A stretch of DNA of 64,000 nt from Promethearchaeota archaeon (GCA_016839705.1 JAEOTR010000041.1:50251-114250), one strand, 5' to 3'. Positions 18,180 to 25,317 are shown, numbered from the stretch's first letter. Program-made: numbers and translations. The notes: generated by a model not told the origin, from the letters alone.

Positions 18180-19070
18180 TTAGTTTGCATTAAAATTGAA
18201 ACTAATATGTTGTAAAAACTCCTTATATCTTGAGCGAAGTGTTACTTCTGTCACCCCGATAACTCTTGAAATGTCCTTCTGGCTTATTTTTTGGTTTTTT
18301 AGCTTGGAAATCAAATAAATCGATCCTGCACACAAACCTTTTGGATCCTTGCCGCAAATTGATGTATTTGCTATGAAGTTCTTTAAAACTTTAATTGCCT
18401 CCTTCTCTATCTGAATATCAAGCCCTAAATCTGCACAATACCTTGGAATTAACGCAACCGGATCGATATGTGGTGATTTTAAGTTGAGCTCACGTACTAA
18501 AATTTTATAGCACTTCTTCACAATGTTATCATTAATCGATGCCTCGTCTAATATCTCCTGCAAGGTTATTGGAACTCTCTCCTGCTTGCATACATAATAC
18601 GCGCACGCTGCAATCATCCCATTAATAGACCTTCCCCGTAAAAGGTTTTTCTTAAATACCTCTTTATAAAGACGGACTGCTGCCTTCTTCACACGCTCAG
18701 GAAAATTTAAATTGCCACCAATTCTCTTTAACTCAGTTATGGCTATAAGCATATTTCTTTTTTCCCATGATAAATGCGTGTTCCATTTAGCTGCCCTCCT
18801 TAAATCAGGATTCTTGATCATCTTCCTATCAATGATAGTACTCAACCCAATATCCGGCATTAAAATAGAAATAGGACAGCCTGTCCGTTCTTTTTTATCC
18901 TTCTCCGACTTTGAATAGGCTCTTATACCACTATGAGAAATATCTACTTCTTTCTCACCTACAACTAAACCACACTGCTGACACACTGTCTCCCCTCTCT
19001 GGTGGATAGAGATTGTACCCCCGCCACATTCCGGACAAAAATTCGATTGTGGAATTACCTCAACGACCAT
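18180..19070 (-). CDS. tfb: Transcription initiation factor B
   Basis: A 296-residue TFB. The N-terminal zinc ribbon has C12, C15, C30 and C33. A B-finger/linker region (about 45-90) and two cyclin-like repeats (about 100-190 and 195-290) follow. The last contains the BRE-reading helix-turn-helix (KDISRVIGVTEVTLRSRYKEF). It recruits RNA polymerase to TBP-TATA complexes. The long gap upstream (19071-19881) holds its promoter. Whether other TFB copies exist cannot be seen from this window. Confidence 0.95.
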   Translation of the reverse strand: MVVEVIPQSNFCPECGGGTISIHQRGETVCQQCGLVVGEKEVDISHSGIRAYSKSEKDKKERTGCPISILMPDIGLSTIIDRKMIKNPDLRRAAKWNTHLSWEKRNMLIAITELKRIGGNLNFPERVKKAAVRLYKEVFKKNLLRGRSINGMIAACAYYVCKQERVPITLQEILDEASINDNIVKKCYKILVRELNLKSPHIDPVALIPRYCADLGLDIQIEKEAIKVLKNFIANTSICGKDPKGLCAGSIYLISKLKNQKISQKDISRVIGVTEVTLRSRYKEFLQHISFNFNAN

Positions 19071-19881
19071 GTCTTTTTACCTTTTCCCAAATCTTATGTT
19101 TAATTTGTATTTTTGTTAATTTTTTACACACACTTTCAATGAAAAATCCTTTTGTACTCATAAAGGTGTAAAAAGTTATTCTTTGTTATAACAATAGATC
19201 CCTAATTCATATATAAATCTTTTCGTTATAAAAATTCCTTTATATATGCAAATTTTTCAAAATTTTTGTTCAAATTTGTTATAATATTTATATGGGTTAT
19301 AATGTAAAAAAGTATGAAATATCTTTTATTGAAATGACATAATATCAGCATAATACATATTTTGGGTAAAAATCCATAATAAGAAAGAATTGAAGTACGA
19401 TTTGGGGGTACAAATGAGGTATAGCTAATTTTTTATTACAAAAATGTAAAAGAGAGAGTTATTTTTCGGATACAATTAACGACAAAAAACGACGTAAATC
19501 AAATATTCCGCAATTTTGACAAAAATATGGTTTGTGGTAAAAAAATATAAATACGAATTTTTTGTGAAAATTTGTAATCAATGGAAGTTAAACCAGTTTA
19601 GATCTTTATATAATCAATTTATTTTTTATATCATCCTTATAACAGCACAATTGATATTAGAAAATACATGAATCAAAGATATTATGAGAAAATCGATTTA
19701 AACATAATTTCGCATTGAAATCCACATTCTTATACATTACATCTAAAAAAAATTTAGTTAACTATTATTTTTATCCATAATGACATCTCGCAAATATTAT
19801 CTAATAAAAAAACATTAAATACAAGTTCTTTTATTAAGTTTTCAACAAAAACTAACACATTCATTTAGTGGTCAAAAAACT
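19071..19881. other. Long AT-rich intergenic region between TFB and the RHH-receiver gene
   Basis: About 810 bases without a credible gene on either strand. It is a divergent promoter region for tfb and the receiver gene. The heptamer GTTATAA occurs at 19185, 19225, 19278 and 19296, all in the half nearest tfb. The half nearest the receiver gene has homopolymeric A/T tracts. I see no tRNA-like fold, long palindrome or tandem repeat. Confidence 0.55.
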
Positions 19882-20832
19882 TTGAAGCCAGAGGAGCCAG
19901 AGAACCCATCTGATAAAATTATTGGTAATCCAGATGACATGGATTTAATTAAAATTGATTATAATTCCTTTGAGAAGACGGAAGATATGAAAAGATATGA
20001 GGATGAAACTGGCAAATACTCGGTATGGCGGGGCATTGTAACGGAAGGATTTAAAAAGTGGCAACGAGGAGAAAAAATCTATCATCGAGAAAAAGAACGA
20101 ATTTCACTCTATGTTTCCGATGAAACCAAAGCAAAATGGATAGAATATACCAAAAGTGATGGCACTACCATTTCGAAGTTGATAAGGGAAGCGGTTGAGT
20201 CATTTATTGAAAATCAAGAGAATCATAGTAATCATAATTTATCGATGTTCGATCCTCAAACGATTTCCACTATTTCTCATACATTAAAAGAACCGTTAAC
20301 TTCAATTAAAGGTTATTCGCAATTGCTTATTGAAAATTACCGAGAAAAATTGAATGATCAAGTTTTAGAGACGGTAAAAAATATATTTGAGCAGAGTATT
20401 CTTCTCGAAAAGAAAATTATTAACATATTAGATAATATTAAAGTAGAACCTGAGCATGAAGTTTTACTAATTGAAGATGACCTTGCAACTATTCGACTTA
20501 TTAAAAACTATTTTGAAAGTAAAGGCTATAAATGTAAAGGAGTTGTTAGTGGTTCGAAAGGATTGGAAGAATTAGGAAATGCTATTCCAAAACTGATATT
20601 ATTAGATATAATTTTACCAGATTTGAGTGGATACGATATCTGTATAAATATAAAATCTGATAATGAATATAAAAATATCCCTGTTTTTTTCTTAACTGCT
20701 ATAGCGGGTTCTGAAGTACAGAAAAACTTAGAGGAAACTAAAGCCGATGGGTATATCTTAAAACCTTTTAATTTTTCTGACTTCGAAGTTATCTTCGATA
20801 TTTTAAAAAAGAAGAGAAAAAAAGAAAAATAA
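19882..20832 (+). CDS. RHH-DHp-receiver fusion protein lacking a kinase domain
   Basis: A 316-residue protein starting at TTG. Order of parts: an acidic N-terminus; a conserved segment around 45-68 (YSVWRGIVTEGFKKW); a ribbon-helix-helix at about 71-112 (RISLYVSDETKAKW...TTISKLIREAVESFI); a DHp-like helical hairpin with H-box TISHTLKEPLTSIKGYSQLL (His133); and a receiver domain at about 192-306 with acidic pocket E198/D199/D200, phospho-acceptor D242, T272 and K294. There is no ATP-binding HATPase domain. In typical histidine kinases the residue after the His is acidic; here it is Thr. Likely a DNA-binding response regulator that could take phosphate from a separate kinase (inference). Confidence 0.85.
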   Translation: MKPEEPENPSDKIIGNPDDMDLIKIDYNSFEKTEDMKRYEDETGKYSVWRGIVTEGFKKWQRGEKIYHREKERISLYVSDETKAKWIEYTKSDGTTISKLIREAVESFIENQENHSNHNLSMFDPQTISTISHTLKEPLTSIKGYSQLLIENYREKLNDQVLETVKNIFEQSILLEKKIINILDNIKVEPEHEVLLIEDDLATIRLIKNYFESKGYKCKGVVSGSKGLEELGNAIPKLILLDIILPDLSGYDICINIKSDNEYKNIPVFFLTAIAGSEVQKNLEETKADGYILKPFNFSDFEVIFDILKKKRKKEK

Positions 20833-21234
20833 ATTTCTAGATATTTGAAGACTCATACTAAATTCTCGAATATTCACCATTTCACTAACATATATAGGCT
20901 ATTTTAGGGATAACACAATAATATAAATATTCTTGAGTAAGATATATAAAATGATAAAAAACTACACAATATTGTAAACAACTATTTAATGAACTGCAAA
21001 TTTTATAAAAAAAGGAATTATCTACAACAATGGTTATCAATTTTAAATAAATAGTATACAAAAATATTAATAACAGAAATTTTACCTAATTATATAGAAA
21101 TATTACTCAAAGAAGAAAGAGGGGGAAAGGATATTTCAAAAGAGAAAAAAAACTCCAATAACAATGATTCTAAAGATCTAGAAAATGATTATGAAAAATT
21201 AAGTTTCACCGATGAAGAAATAACGAACTTAAAG

Positions 21235-22095
21235 GTGGGGAGCAAACAATTTGAGGAGTTAAGGAAATTATACGAAGATCAGACTCATAAATACGCCGAA
21301 TGGCGTGGTACTATAACCGAAGGGTTTAAAAAGTGGTTAAAAGGAGAAAAAATCTATGACAGAGATAAAGAACGAATCTCTCTCTATGTATCAGAAGATA
21401 CTAAAACAAAATGGGAAGATTTTAAGGATTCAAATAAATATTCGACAATATCCGCATTAATCAGAGATAGTGTTGATTATTACATTGAACAAAAATCCGA
21501 TTTTTTAAGTGGAGGATTACAGGGGATGCCTGAAAAGACCATCTCCAACATATCTCATGCCTTAAAGGAGCCGTTGACAACTATAAAAGGCTTCAGTCAA
21601 CTTCTTCTGGAGAATTACAAAGATGAATTAGATTCTGAAGTATTATCGACAATAAAGAACATTTTTGATCAGTCTATGTTGCTTGAGAATAAAATTATTA
21701 ATATTCTTGATAACATTAAAACAGAAGACGTTGAACATCAGTATGATATCCTCCTGATTGAAGATGACCTTGTCACGATTAGGTTATTAACGAGTTACTT
21801 CGAAAGTAAGGGCATTAAATGTAAGGGAGTGGTTAGTGGTACCAAAGGTTTAGAGGAAATAAGAGGTGGTGCCCCCAAATTAATACTTTTAGACATAATT
21901 CTACCTGATATATCCGGATATGAAATCTGTAAAATGATAAAAGATCATAGTAAATATAAAGAAGTGCCTGTATTCTTGTTGACAGCTATTCCTGGTTCTG
22001 AAGTTGAAAAGAAAATTGCTGAAACGAAAGCAGATGGTTACATCTTAAAACCATTTGATTTTTCAGATTTCGAAATATTATTCCAATACATTTAG
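21235..22095 (+). CDS. RHH-DHp-receiver fusion protein, paralogue of 19882-20832
   Basis: A 286-residue product if GTG 21235 is used. Same architecture as its neighbour: YAEWRGTITEGFKKW (20-34), RHH (about 46-86), DHp-like H-box NISHALKEPLTTIKGF with His108, and a receiver domain with LIEDD, acceptor LLDIILPD and LKPF lysine. No kinase ATP-binding domain. The frame stays open upstream to about 21088 with acidic and Asn-rich codons like the paralogue's N-terminus, but has no ATG, GTG or TTG. An ATT at 21133 sits 10 bases after GAGG (21119-21122) and would give 320 residues. The true start is therefore uncertain. Confidence 0.82.
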   Translation: MGSKQFEELRKLYEDQTHKYAEWRGTITEGFKKWLKGEKIYDRDKERISLYVSEDTKTKWEDFKDSNKYSTISALIRDSVDYYIEQKSDFLSGGLQGMPEKTISNISHALKEPLTTIKGFSQLLLENYKDELDSEVLSTIKNIFDQSMLLENKIINILDNIKTEDVEHQYDILLIEDDLVTIRLLTSYFESKGIKCKGVVSGTKGLEEIRGGAPKLILLDIILPDISGYEICKMIKDHSKYKEVPVFLLTAIPGSEVEKKIAETKADGYILKPFDFSDFEILFQYI

Positions 22096-22115
22096 GATCC
22101 CAAGTTAAAACTTTT

Positions 22116-22559
22116 TTATTTAATTGACCCTAAATAAACATAGGTTTTTTTCTGTCGGTTTTTTTTAAGAATCTTATAACGGGTATATCCATCCAACAAT
22201 TCCATTCCATTATTATTAACTATTAAAGGTTCGATGGAACTCCCTCGTAATACCGATTCTTCCATCTCTTCAGCCCTCAAAGTTAATTCTTCTAAAAAAT
22301 TATAACCATCTTTTTGATAATTCATTAAGTTAGATCTAAGTTTAATATCATCCAAATTTATGATTACTAATTTAAATTTCATATTGGGTACGAGATTTAA
22401 CCATTCAGTAGTCCATGTTTGGTCGGGAAATTCCTCATGATCACGTTGCCATTCTTTTCCAATCCATTTTAACAAAAATGGCTTCAAATTGTTTTTGTTT
22501 TTTACTAAGTAATATGTGAAGTTGCCGAGTTTTTTATATATAAATATCTTTCTCATCAA
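22116..22559 (-). CDS. Small ParB/sulfiredoxin-fold protein
   Basis: A 147-residue protein. The C-terminal half contains SSIEPLIVNNNG followed by LLDGYTRYKILKKN, matching the ParB-like nuclease N-terminal domain pattern in which a D/E-G-x-x-R-Y motif follows two short strands. The N-terminal half is basic and aromatic without a recognised fold. Free-standing domains of this type bind nucleotides and occur in varied roles, so function is open. The gene starts 11 bases from the tRNA-Lys gene on the same strand and converges with the receiver gene. Confidence 0.65.
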   Translation of the reverse strand: MMRKIFIYKKLGNFTYYLVKNKNNLKPFLLKWIGKEWQRDHEEFPDQTWTTEWLNLVPNMKFKLVIINLDDIKLRSNLMNYQKDGYNFLEELTLRAEEMEESVLRGSSIEPLIVNNNGMELLDGYTRYKILKKNRQKKTYVYLGSIK

Positions 22560-22570
22560 GGAATAATAAC

Positions 22571-22643
22571 GGGCTATGAGGGAATCGAACCCCCGACCGT
22601 CAGGTTAAGAGCCTGCTGCGCTACCTGCCTGCGCTAATAGCCC
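22571..22643 (-). tRNA. tRNA-Lys (CUU)
   Basis: A 73-nt cloverleaf without intron. The acceptor stem is GGGCTAT/ATAGCCC, the D-stem GCGC/GCGC with GG in the loop, and the anticodon loop CTCTTAA gives anticodon CUU. The T-stem GGGGG/CCCTC encloses TTCGATT. CCA is not encoded. It lies head-to-tail with an intron-containing tRNA-Ser, 23 bases apart. Confidence 0.95.
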
Positions 22644-22666
22644 AAATAATATGTCCAATGAAAATG

Positions 22667-22768
22667 CGCAGATGGAGGGACTCGAACCCCCGAGCGCTCC
22701 CGCGCACTGGCTTGCTTGAATGCATTAGATACTCAAGGCCAGCGTCTTACCAGCTAGGCTACATCTGC
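22667..22768 (-). tRNA. tRNA-Ser (UGA) with a 19-nt intron
   Basis: Acceptor GCAGATG/CATCTGC with discriminator G73, and a long variable arm (class II). The anticodon stem CTGGC/GCCAG encloses C-U-UGA-G, then the intron, then A38. The anticodon UGA plus G73 point to serine. The intron at 37/38 leaves a mature length of 83 nt, equal to the other tRNA-Ser in this window. CCA is not encoded. Confidence 0.93.
22713..22731 (-). other. BHB intron of tRNA-Ser(UGA), position 37/38
   Basis: On the RNA, the 4-bp central helix CTTG/CAAG pairs exon bases 32-35 with the intron. Bulges are AGT (5') and CAA (3'), and the outer helix is the anticodon stem. The inner stem is weak because only 12 bases separate the two halves. 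The 19-nt length is near the minimum for such introns. Confidence 0.88.
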
Positions 22769-22945
22769 TGATTTAAAATTATTTTGTATTTTTATTTTAA
22801 AATATTGTAGTTCTATTAAAATAGATTATATACAGCAAAATAAATGTTTTTTCATTTTTTTCTTTATATCTTTAGAGCTCTCCCGTCGTTTTAAGAAAAA
22901 TATAAATTTTATGATACATTGAATCCTACTTGAGATGATAAAAAT

Positions 22946-23434
22946 ATGAGTGGATCAAAAGATTTTCGTTATCTGATACCTGAAAGTTTATTTCAAGAAA
23001 TTACCCAAAAGAGCGCAGAAGAGCATCCTATGATTTGTCACGGGTGGCTCTTTGCAGAGCGTAAAGAAAACTTCGGTATTTGCACTAAATTTATTATGAA
23101 TACAGATTTACGTAAGACTAAAGCTCACGTTAAGCCAAGAAGCTGGATGAGATATAAAAAATCAAAGATTTATAATATGCGGAAATTTAAAGAGGAGCTT
23201 GGTGTGGACATTGTGTGGCAATGGCACTCTCATCCTAGTGGTAATGAGAAGCTACACGCTATTGACAAGAGGATATTGAAGTATTTATCAAACGGGGTTA
23301 TGATAATCGTGATCCCATCAGTTCCAGGGAAAGAACCAGAACAAAAAGCACATCTGGTTGGGTGGTACTATGACAAACGGTATACCAAAAAGCCAATCAT
23401 AGAAAAAATGGTTTTTGAAATAATTTCCGAATAA
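22946..23434 (+). CDS. JAMM/MPN-like metalloprotein
   Basis: A 162-residue protein with the metal-binding core of the JAMM fold: H94-S-H96-P-S-G, then ten residues to D107. In deubiquitinases of this family (Rpn11, AMSH type) these His and Asp residues hold zinc. Differences are visible: the serine usually three residues before the Asp is His (HAID). The N-terminal segment where the catalytic Glu is expected reads HPMICHGWLFAERK, so the Glu could be E38 or may be missing. No ubiquitin, E1 or E2 gene adjoins; tRNA genes flank it. Isopeptidase activity is possible but unproven from sequence. Confidence 0.7.
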   Translation: MSGSKDFRYLIPESLFQEITQKSAEEHPMICHGWLFAERKENFGICTKFIMNTDLRKTKAHVKPRSWMRYKKSKIYNMRKFKEELGVDIVWQWHSHPSGNEKLHAIDKRILKYLSNGVMIIVIPSVPGKEPEQKAHLVGWYYDKRYTKKPIIEKMVFEIISE

Positions 23435-23514
23435 ACAATATTCTTTTTCTTTTATTTTTTTTGATAAGATGCATGAAATCATATTTTATAATAAAATATT
23501 AAAATTTTAAATCG

Positions 23515-23523
23515 TTATATATA
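23515..23523 (+). promoter_or_regulatory. TATA box of tRNA-Ser(GCU)
   Basis: TTATATATA lies about 33-41 bases before the tRNA 5' end at 23556. An archaeal start site about 26 bases downstream of the box would leave a leader of roughly 11 bases for RNase P. Confidence 0.55.
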
Positions 23524-23561
23524 CTTACAACTCTACGCTCGGGAAATTAAACGAAGCTCAG

Positions 23562-23591
23562 ATCATCAATCCTTTAGATTGCTGAAAGAAA
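23562..23591 (+). other. Intron 1 of tRNA-Ser(GCU), in the acceptor stem at 6/7
   Basis: A 30-nt segment. TCAG of the 5' acceptor strand (23558-23561) can pair with an intron-encoded CTGA, and the inner stem is CAATC/GATTG with a 5-base loop. The bulges are longer than the canonical three bases, so the motif is relaxed. The position is inferred mainly because removal gives a perfect acceptor stem and an 83-nt tRNA. Confidence 0.7.
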
Positions 23592-23654
23592 GTCGCTTAG
23601 CCTGGTAGAGCGCTGGATTGCTAATCCAGTGTCCATCGGATACGTGGGTTCGAA

Positions 23655-23683
23655 AAGAAACGCATTTCGCATATTCTTGAAAT
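23655..23683 (+). other. Intron 2 of tRNA-Ser(GCU), T-loop position 59/60
   Basis: A 29-nt segment. The outer helix is the T-stem GTGGG/CCCAC, the central helix TTCG/TGAA (one G-T pair), the bulges AAA and ATT, and the inner stem AGAA/TTCT. Cleavage after the second base of each bulge leaves the canonical seven-base T-loop TTCGAAT. The intron starts and ends like that of tRNA-Val in the same position. Confidence 0.88.
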
Positions 23684-23898
23684 TCCCACCCTGAGCGCTT
23701 AAATATTTCGATATATTCAAATCTTCAAGATCAATTTGAAAAATCATCTAACCTTCTTTCTTTACGTTTAATAGAATTTGTTAAAAGATCATAAAATAAA
23801 TTATACTTTTGTGGTAATTTTATGCCTAAATTTTGGAAAAACTCAGTAGCAAATAAGTCCGACATCAAACGATATTCTAAATAAAAATAACTCAAAGG

Positions 23899-24135
23899 AT
23901 GTGGACAAACAAAATTACTGGTAAAACGTCAATTTCATATAAAACTGCTGTTGCATCAAAAAGTCAGATTTCAAAATTCCTTTCTATAGTGAAGCCCAAA
24001 AAGTGGCAATTTAATTGGGAAAGAATAGGTCATAGACTGAAATTAGTCGGTTCAAATTTTAAAGAAGCACTCAAATATAATAAAGAGAAAACCCTAAGCA
24101 ATTTTGCTAAAGATGCCTTAAAGGACTTAGAATAG
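23899..24135 (+). CDS. Small basic hypothetical protein (78 aa)
   Basis: An open frame from ATG 23899 between two tRNA genes. The product is rich in Lys, Ser and aromatic residues, with no cysteines, no membrane segment and no motif I recognise (KPKKWQFNWERIGHRLKLVG in the middle). An in-frame stop lies shortly upstream, so the start is fixed. It may be a genuine small protein or a chance frame. Confidence 0.35.
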   Translation: MWTNKITGKTSISYKTAVASKSQISKFLSIVKPKKWQFNWERIGHRLKLVGSNFKEALKYNKEKTLSNFAKDALKDLE

Positions 24136-24250
24136 TTATATATCATCTAAATTCTATATTTAAAAAAATATTAAAATATTGAATGATTATATTATTTCTC
24201 TGTGTATTGAGTATATGAGTGTTAACATGGGCCAGTGGTCTAGCGGTTAT

Positions 24251-24280
24251 AACAGTAGTTAATTTCTAAAATGTAACAAA
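24251..24280 (+). other. Intron 1 of tRNA-Val(UAC), D-arm position 22/23
   Basis: A 30-nt insertion after GGTTAT of the D-loop. Exon GGTT can pair with intron AACA (three pairs plus a mismatch). The bulges are ATA and AAG, and the inner stem begins ACA/TGT, so the BHB is weak. Removal restores the usual TCTAGCGGTTATGAC D-arm. A second register with helix GTTA/TAAC exists but leaves an over-long D-loop. Confidence 0.78.
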
Positions 24281-24317
24281 GACGTCTCGCTTACACCGAG
24301 AAGGTCGGGAGTTCAAA

Positions 24318-24347
24318 AAGAAATAATAATTCATTATTTCTTGAGAA
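24318..24347 (+). other. Intron 2 of tRNA-Val(UAC), T-loop position 59/60
   Basis: A 30-nt intron in a canonical BHB. The outer helix is the T-stem GGGAG/CTCTC, the central helix TTCA/TGAG, the bulges AAA and AAC. The inner stem is AGAAATAAT (24319-24327) with ATTATTTCT (24333-24341), nine pairs with no mismatch. Confidence 0.93.
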
Positions 24348-24374
24348 CCTCTCCTGGCCCACCATTACACTTCT

Positions 24375-25169
24375 CTAATTGAATAATTGTCTAATTCTTT
24401 TGGGCCGTAAAGCACTAAATTTACAATTTTCTAGATATGTTCCAATATGAGAAATTATACCTGGGGCGTTAGAATCCTCCTTTAGTAATACCATATTTTC
24501 TAAAAATCCGAATCTTTTAACCGTTATAATGTCTCGGAAGTGACCTTTTCTAGTTATTGCTTTTTTAAATTGCCCTTTTGTCTCTCCGCTTAAAAAAACA
24601 GCTTCAAGGTTTTCGTCTAAAATCTTTTTAAATAAGTCTAGGGTAATTGGAGCGAGCTCTCCTTGCACTTTTAAGTTTTCTTTGTCGGTTTTAAGAATCT
24701 TTACATAAACAGGAAAATGATCTATAAAATCATAAGCTTCAATTATTTGCTTTAAAGATTTTTCCTTTCCGTGGCATAACTGTTCTCTAAGTGTATGTAA
24801 ATTTAATAAAACTTCAACTTTGGGGTTCATAAAAGCACAATCGACAAATAATCCAAAACCAACTTTCCCTACATCAGTAAAATTACCCTGATAAATTGCA
24901 CCTTCATCAATGTCTTTAAACTCCTTAATGTTCCCTATTTCTTTTTTCAAGATATTATACATGAAAACTTCTTCAGGACCACTGATTGAAACTTCGAATC
25001 TTTTATCGAAATCTCGTAATTTTTTTATTTCTAAAGAGGTATCAGGAAATCCTTTAACACGTTCTTTTAGATATTTTAAATACCTCAGATACACGTCTTC
25101 TTTCCGCCCAGCCTTAGGGATATTATAAATTTGGTCAAATAGAACAAGCGTTTTTACCATGATGAACAC
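24375..25169 (-). CDS. Conserved archaeal protein, DUF2110-like
   Basis: A 264-residue soluble protein without cysteine clusters or membrane segments. The central VGFGLFVDCAFMNPKVEVLLNLHTL region and the C-terminal HFRDIITVKRFGFLE and APGIISHIGTYLE segments resemble an uncharacterised archaeal family (DUF2110); this assignment is from memory of the pattern. An internal ATG at 25160 (MVKTLVLFDQ) is an equally good start. The function is unknown. It converges with tRNA-Val, and its divergent neighbour is the profilin-like gene. Confidence 0.6.
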   Translation of the reverse strand: MFIMVKTLVLFDQIYNIPKAGRKEDVYLRYLKYLKERVKGFPDTSLEIKKLRDFDKRFEVSISGPEEVFMYNILKKEIGNIKEFKDIDEGAIYQGNFTDVGKVGFGLFVDCAFMNPKVEVLLNLHTLREQLCHGKEKSLKQIIEAYDFIDHFPVYVKILKTDKENLKVQGELAPITLDLFKKILDENLEAVFLSGETKGQFKKAITRKGHFRDIITVKRFGFLENMVLLKEDSNAPGIISHIGTYLENCKFSALRPKRIRQLFN

Positions 25170-25317
25170 AAAATAGTTGGAAACATATGGAATTTAAGTA
25201 TTTTAATATATGAGAAGTAAAATACTTTTCTCATCTCATTCAGATTCAGTTTTTTTGTTTCTAAAAAGACTTAAATTCTAATATTATTATTTTTCAATGT
25301 AACCAAAAACAGATTAA

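Larger units (their letters stand above)
23556..23697 (+). tRNA. tRNA-Ser (GCU) with two introns
   Basis: After removal of two introns the gene gives an 83-nt class II tRNA. The acceptor is GCTCAGG/CCTGAGC, seven Watson-Crick pairs, with discriminator G73. The D-stem is GCTT/GAGC, the anticodon stem CTGGA/TCCAG with loop TTGCTAA (anticodon GCU), followed by a long variable arm. The T-stem GTGGG/CCCAC encloses TTCGAAT. Intron 1 interrupts the acceptor strand between positions 6 and 7; intron 2 interrupts the T-loop between 59 and 60. An upstream GCTCGGG (23537-23543) could also pair with the 3' acceptor strand, but with a G-T wobble and no intron that fits the BHB rule. Confidence 0.88.
24229..24364 (+). 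tRNA. tRNA-Val (UAC) with two introns and encoded CCA
   Basis: Acceptor GGGCCAG/CTGGCCC with A73, followed by an encoded CCA (24362-24364), unlike the other tRNAs here. The anticodon stem TCTCG/CGAGA with loop CTTACAC gives anticodon UAC. Intron 1 interrupts the D-arm between 22 and 23; intron 2 interrupts the T-loop between 59 and 60. Removing both leaves 73 nt plus CCA with a D-stem GTC/GAC, GG in the D-loop and T-loop TTCAAAC. The DUF2110-like gene converges, its stop 10 bases beyond CCA. Confidence 0.93.

Noticed and set aside
23537..23543. GCTCGGG as the true 5' acceptor strand of tRNA-Ser(GCU)
   Set aside because: It pairs with the 3' strand using one wobble, but would need a 49-nt insert that fits no BHB helix. 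GCTCAG at 23556 gives a perfect stem with a 30-nt intron.
23755..23775. Pairing of AAAGAAAG (near 23585) with CTTTCTTT downstream as a tRNA acceptor
   Set aside because: Low-complexity coincidence. The acceptor pair flanking the T-arm is already complete and serine-like.
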